Assembly (NCBI RefSeq): GCF_030656115.1
Contig: NZ_JAUSOO010000129.1
Span: forward strand, 80,824-144,823
Origin: Hydrogenophaga sp.
Lineage (GTDB): Bacteria; Pseudomonadota; Gammaproteobacteria; Burkholderiales; Burkholderiaceae_C
Reading direction: 5' to 3'
Length of the DNA stretch: 64,000 bases
The notes under the pieces are model-generated. The model did not search any database. It saw nothing but the letters and a program-made list of their open reading frames with translations, and had not been told where the DNA came from. Of the stretch, positions 56,978-64,000 are shown piece by piece. The first letter of the stretch is position 1, and every line of letters starts with the position of its first letter. The position numbers were made by a program, and so were the translations under genes.

Positions 56978-57649
56978 TCATTTCAGCAACTCGATTTCGC
57001 CGTAGTGCAGGCGCAGAAAGCCCCGGGTCTCCAGCGTCTTGAGCGCCTTGTTCACGCTTTGGCGGCTCACGCCCAGCATGCGGGCAAACACCTCTTGCCC
57101 CAGGCGGATGCGACGGCGAGGCGCTCCGCGGCTGCCATAGCCTTGGGCCAACAGGCACAGCCTGCGCTGGATGCGCTCCTCCAGCGGCAGCAAGGCCAGC
57201 TCTTCCAGCACCACAAAAGCCACCCGCAGTTTCTGGCAAACCAGCCGGGCGAGTTCTCGCCAGTGGTCTGGATGCCCATCCAGCCAGTCCTGCAAGGCGT
57301 TGCGCGGCACCACCAGCACGTGGGTTTCGCCGTCGGCCACCGCGTTGTGCGTGCGGGGCAAACCGTCAATCAGGCCAATTTCGCCAAACCATTGGTAGGG
57401 CTCCAGATACGCCAGTTCAGCCGGTTGGCCCTCGGCATTGAGCGTACCGATGTAAAGACCGCCCGCGATCACACAGCACAAACCGTCCGCCGGCCCTCCG
57501 CGCAAGAACAGCGACTGTCCATGCGCCAGGTGCCGCACCCGCCCCAGCCGCAGCAGCACGTCTTGCAGTTCTGCGGAGCAAGCGGCGAACCATTCGTCGC
57601 TGGCCAGCGCGGCCCGCAACGGGGTGGGTAGCGATTCTGATGAGGGCAT
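56978..57649 (-). CDS. Crp/Fnr-family transcriptional regulator
   Basis: A 223-residue protein. The cNMP-like barrel (about 25-135) contains WFGEIGLIDGLPRTHNAVA, the Crp phosphate-binding segment, and the C-terminal HTH is FARMLGVSRQSVNKALKTLE. No FNR cysteines. ATG 57649 is given; an in-frame TTG at 57664 has a better AGGTG upstream and may be the true start. Divergent from the Mpo1-like gene with a dyad between them. Confidence 0.85.
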   Translation of the reverse strand: MPSSESLPTPLRAALASDEWFAACSAELQDVLLRLGRVRHLAHGQSLFLRGGPADGLCCVIAGGLYIGTLNAEGQPAELAYLEPYQWFGEIGLIDGLPRTHNAVADGETHVLVVPRNALQDWLDGHPDHWRELARLVCQKLRVAFVVLEELALLPLEERIQRRLCLLAQGYGSRGAPRRRIRLGQEVFARMLGVSRQSVNKALKTLETRGFLRLHYGEIELLK

Positions 57650-57685
57650 GGAAGGAGACAGCAACCCACCGCACCTGGGCGGGAT

Positions 57686-57701
57686 TGTCGAAATTTTGAC
57701 A
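57686..57701. promoter_or_regulatory. Candidate Crp/Fnr-type operator
   Basis: TGTCGAAATTTTGACA, a 16-base dyad with a single mismatched pair, in the 98-113-base divergent gap between the Crp/Fnr gene and the Mpo1-like gene. It could serve both promoters. Confidence 0.4.
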
Positions 57702-57762
57702 GACAGCCGCTCCGGTTGCGCGCATCCTTGCCGCTCCTACACAAACCACCCTGGAGACAAGC

Positions 57763-58296
57763 ATGGACAACGCCACCCGCCAGCTGGTGCAGTACGCCCA
57801 CTACCACCGCGACCCGCGCAACATCGCCACCCACTACATCGGCATTCCGCTCATCGTCTTCGCCGTGGCCGCGCTGCTGGCGCGCGTTCGCCTGGAAACG
57901 GCGGGCCTGGTCATCAGCGCCGACTGGGTGGTCTGGGCGCTGGTGACCGCGTGGTTTTTCACACTTGGGCAGCGGGCGCTGATCCTGTGCACCGCCCTGG
58001 TTCTGGCCTTGCTGGTGGCCCTTGCGCACCCCCTGGGCACCGCGCCGCTGAACGCCTGGCTCGGCTGGAGCCTGGGCAGCTTTGTGGTCGGCTGGGTGTT
58101 CCAGTTCATCGGCCATTACTGGGAGGGCCGCAAACCCGCCTTCGTGGACGACCTGCGCGGCCTGCTGATCGGCCCGATGTTTGTGGTGGCCGAACTGGCT
58201 TTTGCCCTGGGCGCTTTCCGCGCCTTGCACACGGCGATCGAGGCCGCCGCCGGCCCCGTGCAACGGCGCGGGTCCGCTGAAAAGCGCCCGGCGTGA
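57763..58296 (+). CDS. Mpo1-like (DUF962) membrane protein
   Basis: A 177-residue protein. It opens LVQYAHYHRDPRNIATHYIGIPLI and later has QFIGHYWEGRKPAF, the conserved His motifs of the Mpo1/YGL010w family, with four to five membrane helices. Yeast Mpo1 is an iron-dependent dioxygenase of 2-hydroxy fatty acids; bacterial members are poorly studied. It overlaps the next gene by four bases (GTGA), so four plus-strand genes form an operon. Confidence 0.85.
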   Translation: MDNATRQLVQYAHYHRDPRNIATHYIGIPLIVFAVAALLARVRLETAGLVISADWVVWALVTAWFFTLGQRALILCTALVLALLVALAHPLGTAPLNAWLGWSLGSFVVGWVFQFIGHYWEGRKPAFVDDLRGLLIGPMFVVAELAFALGAFRALHTAIEAAAGPVQRRGSAEKRPA

Positions 58297-59318
58297 GCAC
58301 CTCGGCCAACCTGTCGGGCAACGCCCCGCCCGGCCCCGTGCTCGTGATGGGCGCCGGAAGCATTGGTTGTTTCGTGGGCGGTTGCCTGCAGGCTGCTGGC
58401 GTTGAAGTGGATTTTGTGGGGCGAAGCCAACGCCTCGCCCAGTTGCAGCTCAGTGGCCTGCACCTGACCGATCAGGACGGCCGCGACCAGCACATCCCAG
58501 CGACCCGGTTGCGGCTGCACGAACAGGTACCCACGGGCGCACAACCCTCGCTGGTGCTGCTGTGCGTCAAGAGTGGCGCCACGGCCCACACGGCCCGCGA
58601 CCTGCAGCAAACACTGCCTGCGGGCACGCCGGTGTTGTCGCTGCAGAACGGCGTGCAGAACGCACCCACGGCCCAGAAAGCAGCGCCGGCGTTGAAGATC
58701 GTGCCGGGCATGGTGGCCTTCAATGTGGCCCAGGGACCCGACGGCCGCTTCCACCGGGGCACCGCCGGCCAACTGGCCGCGCAGGACACGCCCGCGCTGC
58801 GTTTGTGGCAAGCCCACTTTGCGCGCGCCGGCCTGCCACTGGTCCTGCACACCCAGCTGCGCGACGTGCAATGGGGCAAGCTGCTGCTGAACCTGAACAA
58901 CCCGGTCAACGCCCTCTCTGGCTTGCCCCTGCGCACCCAGCTGCAGGACCGGGCGCTGCGGCGCGAACTGGCCGCACTGATGGAAGAAGCCCTGGACGTG
59001 ATGGCCCATGCGGGCGTGCGACCCGCCCGCATGACGCCGCTGCCCTGGCGGCTGCTGGTTCGCGTGCTGCGCTTGCCCACGCCCATGTTCCGCGTGTTGG
59101 CCCGGCGCATGCTGCGCATGGACCACCTGGCCCGCTCCAGCATGGCCGACGACCTGGCGCACGGCCGCCCCACCGAGATCGACGAGCTCTGCGGGGAGAT
59201 CGTGCGACTGGCACACACCTCCGGCCGTTCAGCCCCGCTCAACAGCGCCATGGCGGCGCGCATTCTTTCCCACTCCACCGCGTGCCGTCCCATGCCCGCA
59301 CCACCCCCACGAACATGA
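58293..59318 (+). CDS. 2-dehydropantoate 2-reductase family protein
   Basis: A 341-residue protein with an N-terminal NADP-binding motif (VLVMGAGSIGCFVGG, about 16-30), a central LLCVKSGATAH, and the C-terminal helical domain with WGKLLLNLNNPVNAL (catalytic Lys and Asn) and a Glu in PTEIDELCGEIV. PanE reduces ketopantoate to pantoate; paralogues act on other 2-keto acids. Start GTG 58293 overlaps the previous stop. It is in an operon with the Mpo1-like gene, so the housekeeping role is not certain. Confidence 0.85.
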   Translation: MSTSANLSGNAPPGPVLVMGAGSIGCFVGGCLQAAGVEVDFVGRSQRLAQLQLSGLHLTDQDGRDQHIPATRLRLHEQVPTGAQPSLVLLCVKSGATAHTARDLQQTLPAGTPVLSLQNGVQNAPTAQKAAPALKIVPGMVAFNVAQGPDGRFHRGTAGQLAAQDTPALRLWQAHFARAGLPLVLHTQLRDVQWGKLLLNLNNPVNALSGLPLRTQLQDRALRRELAALMEEALDVMAHAGVRPARMTPLPWRLLVRVLRLPTPMFRVLARRMLRMDHLARSSMADDLAHGRPTEIDELCGEIVRLAHTSGRSAPLNSAMAARILSHSTACRPMPAPPPRT

Positions 59319-59971
59319 CGTCACTTCCTCCGACCCCCAGACCCGGCGCACCAACCATGGCGTGGACCAGCGCCTTCGCTGCACTGCTGCTCCTGCTGGC
59401 CTTTGCCGCTGCGTGGTGGACGCGTGATCTGCCGCTGTTCGCGCTCACGCCGCCCGGCGGCGGCGCTGCCGACATGCTGCCCAGCCAGCGGCAGGACCTG
59501 CACACCACCTTCTTCACCATCTGGGCCGCGCTCATCCTGGTGGTGCCCGCCCTGTGCCTGCTGCCGTTTCGCCACCGCTCGGCCAAGGCGGCCGACTACT
59601 GGCTGGCGTTCTGGACCGTGTCCCTGCTCGTTTTCCTGGTGCATTTCTACTGGGCCGTGGTCGTCATCTTCGGCAACGACTGGTCGCGCATCCTGAACAC
59701 GCCGCGCGTGACCGTCCCGCGTCTGGACACGGTGTTTGCCGCCTGGTGGGTGGCCGACGTGCTGATCGCCTGGCTCTGGCGCTCCGAAGCCCTGTGGGTG
59801 CGCGTGCAGCGCTGGGGCGTTCACGCGCTGGCTCTGCTGCTCTTCTTCATGGGCGCCGCACGAGAAGGCGAACTCGCTGCTTCGCGCACGCTGGGCTGGC
59901 TGCTCGGGGTGGCGGTGGTGGTCAGCGCTGTGATCGCCCTGCAGAACCACCGGCGCGCCCGCACCGCCTGA
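59315..59971 (+). CDS. Five-helix membrane protein, unknown function
   Basis: A 218-residue protein with about five hydrophobic helices (AFAALLLLLAFAAAWW; FFTIWAALILVVPALCL; YWLAFWTVSLLVFLVHFYWAVVVIF; VADVLIAWLW; LLGVAVVVSAVIAL). No family is recognised. ATG 59315 overlaps the PanE-like stop (ATGA), which supports co-translation. The DUF1304 gene follows 48 bases later. Confidence 0.75.
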   Translation: MTSLPPTPRPGAPTMAWTSAFAALLLLLAFAAAWWTRDLPLFALTPPGGGAADMLPSQRQDLHTTFFTIWAALILVVPALCLLPFRHRSAKAADYWLAFWTVSLLVFLVHFYWAVVVIFGNDWSRILNTPRVTVPRLDTVFAAWWVADVLIAWLWRSEALWVRVQRWGVHALALLLFFMGAAREGELAASRTLGWLLGVAVVVSAVIALQNHRRARTA

Positions 59972-60019
59972 CAGGGCATCGGGTACAACCCTCCAACCCC
60001 ATTCACCCAGGCCCACAAC

Positions 60020-60379
60020 ATGCACACCCTGACCATTGCCCTCGCCCTGATCGTCTGCTTCATCCACGTCTACATCGTCGTGCTGGAAATGCTGTGGTGG
60101 GACACGCCCAAAGGCCACAAGGCGTTTGGCCTGAAGCCCGACTTTGCCAAGGCCACCAAGGTGCTGGCGGCCAACCAGGGTCTGTACAACGGCTTCCTGG
60201 CCGCCGGCATTGCCTGGGCGCTGTGGCGCGCCGATGCGCCGGCCCTGGCCTTCTTCCTGGGCTGTGTGGCGGTGGCCGGCCTGTACGGCGCCGCCACCTC
60301 CAGCAAGAAGATCCTGTTCATTCAGACCATACCGGCCGCCGCGGCGCTGCTGGCGCTGGTCAGTCTGCCGGCCGCCTGA
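60020..60379 (+). CDS. DUF1304-family membrane protein
   Basis: A 119-residue protein with four helices and the DUF1304 pattern: HVYIVVLEMLWWDTP near the start, then NQGLYNGFLAAGIAW, GLYGAATSSKKILFIQTIPAA. Function unknown. Last gene of the 57.8-60.4 kb operon, convergent with terC. Confidence 0.88.
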   Translation: MHTLTIALALIVCFIHVYIVVLEMLWWDTPKGHKAFGLKPDFAKATKVLAANQGLYNGFLAAGIAWALWRADAPALAFFLGCVAVAGLYGAATSSKKILFIQTIPAAAALLALVSLPAA

Positions 60380-60384
60380 GCGGC

Positions 60385-61335
60385 TCAGGTGTTGGGCGCG
60401 GTCTTGGCGCTCCAGACCATGGTGATGGCCAGAATGCCCAGCACCACCCCGAGCGACACCGCCACCGGAATCTTGAAGATGTCGATCAGCATCATCTTGG
60501 TGCCAATGAACACCAGAATCACGGCCAGGCCGTAGTTCAACAGGTGGAAGCGGCTGGCCGCGGCCTGCAGCAAGAAGAACATGGCGCGCAGACCCAGAAT
60601 GGCAAACACGTTGCTGGTCAGCACAATGAACGGGTCTTTGGTGATGGCGAAAATCGCCGGAATGGAGTCCACCGCGAAGATCACGTCGGTCATGCCCACC
60701 AAGGCCACCACCATCAGCAGCGGGGTGGCAATCCTCTTGCCGTTCTCCACGGTCCAGAATTTTTCACCGTCGTATTCCTTGCTCACCGGCAACACCTTGC
60801 GCAGCAACTTGAGCGCCGGGTTGTCGTCCAGGCTCTCTTCTTTGCCGGCGGCCCACCACATCTTCACGCCGGTCAAAATCAGAAACGCGCCGAACACATA
60901 CAAGATCCAGTGGAACTGCGACAGCAGCCATCCGCCCACCAGAATCATGATGGTGCGCAACACAATGGCGCCGATGATGCCGATCATCAGCACCCGTTTC
61001 TGAAATGCCGAGGGCACGGCAAAGTAGGTGAAGATCAGCAAGAAGACAAAGATGTTGTCCACCGCCAGGCTCTTCTCGATCAGGTACCCGGTGAGGAATT
61101 CCAGCGATTTTTCGTTGGCGATGGCGGTCGAACCCGTCTCGTTCTTCACCGCCCACCAGAACATGGCGTTGAACACAAAACTCAAGGCCACCCAGACCAG
61201 CGACCAGTTCAGTGCTTCTTTGATGGTCACGTCGTGCGCGCCCTGCTTCTTGAGCACCACAAAATCGACAAACAGCGCCGCCAGCACGAACGCAACAAAC
61301 ACAAGCCAGAGCCACAGGGGCGCAATGGTTTCCAT
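60385..61335 (-). CDS. TerC/Alx-family manganese exporter
   Basis: A 316-residue integral membrane protein with seven or more helices. Two acidic membrane motifs, SLAVDNIFVF and FAVDSIPAIFA, are the TerC family hallmark. Members such as Alx and MntP-like TerC export Mn2+. ATG 61335 was chosen because a yybP-ykoY manganese riboswitch precedes it; the longer open frame upstream runs through that RNA. Six bases separate its stop from the convergent DUF1304 gene. Confidence 0.9.
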   Translation of the reverse strand: METIAPLWLWLVFVAFVLAALFVDFVVLKKQGAHDVTIKEALNWSLVWVALSFVFNAMFWWAVKNETGSTAIANEKSLEFLTGYLIEKSLAVDNIFVFLLIFTYFAVPSAFQKRVLMIGIIGAIVLRTIMILVGGWLLSQFHWILYVFGAFLILTGVKMWWAAGKEESLDDNPALKLLRKVLPVSKEYDGEKFWTVENGKRIATPLLMVVALVGMTDVIFAVDSIPAIFAITKDPFIVLTSNVFAILGLRAMFFLLQAAASRFHLLNYGLAVILVFIGTKMMLIDIFKIPVAVSLGVVLGILAITMVWSAKTAPNT

Positions 61336-61369
61336 AAAACTACCTTGAAGGACGGTGTTGAAGAACAAA

Positions 61370-61520
61370 CACCCTCCAAGGTCTGGCCTGAACCGGGCGT
61401 GGCGCCCGGTTCGGGGTTTCCGGCGGTTTGCTTCGCGCTGAAGCAGACCACGTATTGACGAAAACCCCACCCGCCGAAACCGCGCGCAGCGCCCGGTGGC
61501 AGGTTGGTTACTCCCCTTGA
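61370..61520 (-). ncRNA. yybP-ykoY manganese riboswitch upstream of terC
   Basis: Read on the minus strand, AAGGGGAGTAA (61518-61508) opens the motif, TCAATACG follows in the middle, then CCGGAAACCCC, a CCGGGCGC...GCCCGGTTC stem, and GGCCAGACCTTGG (61388-61376) near the end. These are the conserved boxes of the yybP-ykoY family, which bind Mn2+ and precede alx/terC/mntP genes. Confidence 0.85.
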
Positions 61521-61659
61521 TGGGAAGGCGCGATTGTGGGGGCAGCACCCCGACCCCACAAACTGAACGACCTTCAGCATTTGACTGACGGTGGCCGCTG
61601 CCCGGCGCAGCCGCAGACCCGGCGAAAATACGGCCAGACACCGCCCCTTTCAGCCCACC

Positions 61660-62397
61660 ATGTTCAAGCCCCTGACCCTGCTCACCCTCACCACGGTTTT
61701 TTGCCTGGGCGCTGTGGCCGCCAGCCGCGACGAAGCCGGCGCGAACACCGGCGACAGCGCCGAAGGCTTTTGGGTTGCCACCGCGCCGAGCGGCGTCCAC
61801 GTGAAGTGGGGCGTTCTGGATAACGGCGACACCTGGGGCCTCTACGACCGGGAGGGCACCATCCTCGGTGCCTTCCATGGCAGCACCCGTTCCAGCCAGG
61901 GCGTGCTGCACGGCACCGGGCAGGCGTTTGACATCCCTTCGCGCACGGTCGGAGCGACCAGCTTCACCGGCACCTACGTGCCGCGCCAGGCCATCAGCAT
62001 CACCACCTCGCACGGCGTCGGTTTCAGCGGCCGTTATGTGGCGGGCTACGACCAACCGGCCCGCCTGAGCGAGCTGGCAGGCCGCTTCGACGGCGAAGGC
62101 CTGAGCAGCCTCAGCCCCGTGCACAGCATGGACCTGCGTGTGGATGCGTCCGGCGCTGTGGCGCTGTCGTCAGACCACGGCTGCACCGCCAGCGGCACCG
62201 CCACACCGCGCCCCGGCGGCAAGAACGTGTTCAACATGGCGCTGCAATTTGCCGGCAGCGGCTGCGCCCTGGGCCACGGCACCACCGTCTCGGGCATTGC
62301 CCACTTCAGCACGGCGAGTGGCGAGCTGTTTGTGCTGGCCATGAATGCGGCGCGCACGGATGGGTGGCTGTATTTGGGGGCCTGGGTGGGGGAATGA
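61660..62397 (+). CDS. Secreted protein, unknown function
   Basis: A 245-residue protein with a Sec signal (FKPLTLLTLTTVFCLGAVAA, cleavage near AVAAS). The mature part is beta-rich and Gly/Ser/Thr-rich, with two Cys (GCTASG; GCALGHG) that could form a disulfide. Segments such as GLYDREGTILGAFHG and FTGTYVPRQAISI resemble an eight-stranded lipocalin-like or avidin-like barrel, but no family is assigned. Nothing links it to its neighbours. Confidence 0.65.
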   Translation: MFKPLTLLTLTTVFCLGAVAASRDEAGANTGDSAEGFWVATAPSGVHVKWGVLDNGDTWGLYDREGTILGAFHGSTRSSQGVLHGTGQAFDIPSRTVGATSFTGTYVPRQAISITTSHGVGFSGRYVAGYDQPARLSELAGRFDGEGLSSLSPVHSMDLRVDASGAVALSSDHGCTASGTATPRPGGKNVFNMALQFAGSGCALGHGTTVSGIAHFSTASGELFVLAMNAARTDGWLYLGAWVGE

Positions 62398-62418
62398 AGG
62401 GCCCGAACAGGCGGGCGG

Positions 62419-62817
62419 TCACAGCGCCCATTCCTCCACCGCCAGTCCGGGCACCCGGTGAAACTCTCGGGCGTTGTTGGTGATCACCACGCTGTCTTGC
62501 GCCAGCGCATGGGCTGCGATCAGCATATCCATGCCGCCCACGGGTTTGCCTGCGCGCTCCAGCGCGGCGCGCAATTGCGCATAGTGGTGGGCAGCTTCTA
62601 CCGGCCAAGGCCGCACGTCAAAGCCCGCCAGCCAGCTTTCCACTGCCGCGCTGAACTTGGGTGACGCCAGCTTGGCCGCTCCAAAGCGCAATTCCGCCGC
62701 AACAATGGCCGACAGCCAGAGCTGCTGACGATCGAGCGCTGCAAAGCGCTCAACCATGCTGGCGGGATGACGACGCAAGATGTAACTGCAAATGTTGGTG
62801 TCCAACGTGCGGCGCAT
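62419..62817 (-). CDS. vapC: VapC-type PIN-domain toxin
   Basis: A 132-residue PIN-domain RNase. D6 (RTLDTNICSYIL), E41 region (IVAAELRFGA), D96 region (GGMDMLIAAHAL) and D near the VITNNAREF end give the metal site. MRRTLDTNICSYI is the classic VapC start. ATG 62817 is 9 bases after the antitoxin stop. Confidence 0.92.
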   Translation of the reverse strand: MRRTLDTNICSYILRRHPASMVERFAALDRQQLWLSAIVAAELRFGAAKLASPKFSAAVESWLAGFDVRPWPVEAAHHYAQLRAALERAGKPVGGMDMLIAAHALAQDSVVITNNAREFHRVPGLAVEEWAL

Positions 62818-62825
62818 GTGCAGGC

Positions 62826-63077
62826 TCAGCTCCAGTCGCGCTCTTGCGCAGGCGGGTCTTGCCGATCGGTCAGAAAGTCGGCAGGCAGTGGCTCCGTGCT
62901 GGCGTAAAAGGCTTGCAACCACTGGCCCATGTCGGCAGCAGGCTCGACTTGCGGCTGCATCCAGAGTGCATGACCGATCTGCTCAATGCGCACTTCCTGC
63001 GCCTGCAGACGCAGCTTGGCCGGCAGCCTGATGGCCTGACTGCGGCCGCTCATAAAGAGTTTGGCGGTGGTGGACAT
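62826..63077 (-). CDS. vapB: VapB-type antitoxin
   Basis: An 83-residue protein with an N-terminal AbrB/SpoVT-type DNA-binding fold (TAKLFMSGRSQAIRLPAKLRL) and a toxin-binding tail with Trp and acidic residues. It neutralises VapC and represses its own operon. A perfect palindrome lies upstream. Confidence 0.92.
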   Translation of the reverse strand: MSTTAKLFMSGRSQAIRLPAKLRLQAQEVRIEQIGHALWMQPQVEPAADMGQWLQAFYASTEPLPADFLTDRQDPPAQERDWS

Positions 63078-63093
63078 GGTGGCCTTCCCCTTT

Positions 63094-63116
63094 GTAATAT
63101 GACATAAGCATATTAC
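63094..63116. promoter_or_regulatory. Candidate VapB operator
   Basis: GTAATATG-ACATAAG-CATATTAC, perfect 8-bp arms with a 7-base spacer, 16-39 bases upstream of vapB. AT-rich in a GC-rich region, as expected for an autoregulated toxin-antitoxin promoter. Confidence 0.7.
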
Positions 63117-63140
63117 ATGGCTGGCGTGAGCGTATCAAGT

Positions 63141-64000
63141 TCACGCAGCTTCTTTGTAAAACACCGTCCGCGGCGCCTGGCTTGCCACCGCCTCGTGGAT
63201 CGCACCAATGTGCTGCGGCGTCGTCCCGCAACACCCGCCCACGATGTTGACCAACCCCTCGGCCGCGAACTCGCGCAGCAGGCGGCTGGTCACTTCGGGT
63301 GTTTCGTCGAAGCCGGTGTCGCTCATGGGGTTGGGCAGGCCGGCGTTGGGGTAGCAGCTGATGAAGGTGTCGCCCGCCACCTTGGCCAGTTCCTGGATGT
63401 AGGGGCGCATCAGCGTGGCGCCCAGCGCGCAGTTCAGGCCCACGGCCAGCGGCTGGATGTGGCGCACGCTGGCCCAGAAGGCGGTGACGGTCTGGCCGCT
63501 CAAGATGCGACCCGACGCATCGGTCACGGTGCCGCTGATGATGACGGGCAGGCGCTCGCCGCTGTTCTCGAAGAATTCGTCGATGGCGAACAGCGCGGCC
63601 TTGGCGTTGAGCGTGTCGAAAATGGTTTCCACCAGCAGCACGTCGGACCCACCCTCGACCAGCGCTTCCACCTGTTCGTAGTAGGCGGCGCGCAATTGCT
63701 CGAAGGTCACGTTGCGCGCGCCGGCGTCGTTCACGTCGGGGCTGATGCTGGCGGTCTTGGGCGTGGGGCCCAGGGCGCCACACACGAAGCGGGGTTTGTC
63801 GGGCGTGCTGTACTTGTCGCAGGCTGCGCGGGCGAGGCGGGCCGAGGCCAGGTTCATCTCGCGCGCCAGGTGGGCCATGTCGTAGTCTTCCTGCGCGATC
63901 GTGGTGGCGCCGAAGGTGTTGGTCTCGATCAGGTCGGCGCCGGCGGCGAGGTAGCCCTCGTGGATGTCGCGGATCACGTCGGGACGCGTGAGGCTCAGCA
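63141..64000 (-). CDS. metH: Methionine synthase, N-terminal half (homocysteine S-methyltransferase domain), 5' end outside
   Basis: The visible 285 C-terminal residues form a homocysteine-binding TIM barrel. Zinc ligands are in GLNCALG and [11 protein letters not shown]; the segment [12 protein letters not shown] is typical of MetH domain 1. It lacks folate and B12 domains, which are encoded by the gene at 22748-25558; the two products would work together to methylate homocysteine. The gene extends beyond the right edge, so its start and any riboswitch cannot be seen. It is preceded on the left by vapBC. Confidence 0.93.
   Translation of the reverse strand, partial: LSLTRPDVIRDIHEGYLAAGADLIETNTFGATTIAQEDYDMAHLAREMNLASARLARAACDKYSTPDKPRFVCGALGPTPKTASISPDVNDAGARNVTFEQLRAAYYEQVEALVEGGSDVLLVETIFDTLNAKAALFAIDEFFENSGERLPVIISGTVTDASGRILSGQTVTAFWASVRHIQPLAVGLNCALGATLMRPYIQELAKVAGDTFISCYPNAGLPNPMSDTGFDETPEVTSRLLREFAAEGLVNIVGGCCGTTPQHIGAIHEAVASQAPRTVFYKEAA

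Noticed and set aside
61336..62124. N-terminal extension of TerC to 579 residues
   Set aside because: It would translate the manganese riboswitch and part of a divergent gene; the family starts at the METIAPLW methionine.

Overview
This is a 64 kb, GC-rich, gene-dense chromosomal stretch from a betaproteobacterium. Gene content points to Burkholderiales, most likely Comamonadaceae (Hydrogenophaga-like): a split methionine synthase, an SAH riboswitch of the Ralstonia type, GTP-dependent PEP carboxykinase, Anr/FNR-like boxes, and intergenic GC-rich hairpin repeats of the kind common in that family. No phage, plasmid replication genes, rRNA, tRNA or CRISPR array was seen. The family assignment is inferred from protein character, not from a search.

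Layout. 1-5.7 kb (minus): the N-terminal part of an ADP-forming acyl-CoA synthetase (possibly a protein acetyltransferase of the Pat type), an HDAC-family deacetylase, and a c-di-GMP-gated polysaccharide synthase pair (Alg8-like plus PilZ/HlyD Alg44-like). 6-12 kb: a UbiM/UbiH-like hydroxylase, then a copper module (Spy/CpxP-like protein, CueR, CopZ, CopA with a bidirectional CueR-type promoter region) and a hemerythrin behind an FNR-type box. 12-22.6 kb: a tandem AAA+ ATPase of unknown function, threonine deaminase, a CmpX-like channel, a thioesterase, a 47-residue His-rich membrane peptide, PEP carboxykinase and a LysR regulator. 22.7-25.7 kb: the C-terminal half of MetH under an SAH riboswitch; the N-terminal half lies at the right edge (63.1 kb onward), so the two halves of one enzyme bracket the window. 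25.8-30.5 kb: a PAS-GGDEF-EAL protein with a C-terminal zinc-sensing CZB domain and a NifA-type sigma-54 activator.

30.6-35.6 kb is the accessory patch: an antitoxin with a frameshifted RelE/ParE toxin, a DUF6152-DUF6644 pair, a GreA/B-type factor, an extended YidD-like protein, a decayed IS110 transposase, and a FitAB-like toxin-antitoxin pair between two long perfect inverted repeats. 35.7-41.5 kb is a compact redox/sulfur cluster (tandem rhodanese, OsmC, acyl-CoA-dehydrogenase-like flavoprotein, rubredoxin-reductase fusion, Crp/Fnr regulator with a palindrome at its own start, DUF4395 protein); I consider it the best candidate for an undescribed pathway. 41.5-45.6 kb: an RlmN-like radical-SAM enzyme and a 1013-residue protein joining a RelE-like N-terminus, a UvrD-type helicase and ankyrin repeats, the best candidate for an undescribed stress or defence protein.

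45.9-64 kb: two pirins; a cyanate operon (two NrtA/CmpA-like binding proteins, permease, ATPase, cyanase) with a PAS kinase/NarL-type regulator upstream; a Crp/Fnr regulator divergent from an Mpo1-PanE-membrane protein-DUF1304 operon; TerC behind a yybP-ykoY manganese riboswitch; a VapBC pair; and the MetH N-terminal half. Several GC-rich hairpin repeats are scattered between genes, and two have entered genes in frame (copA and metH).
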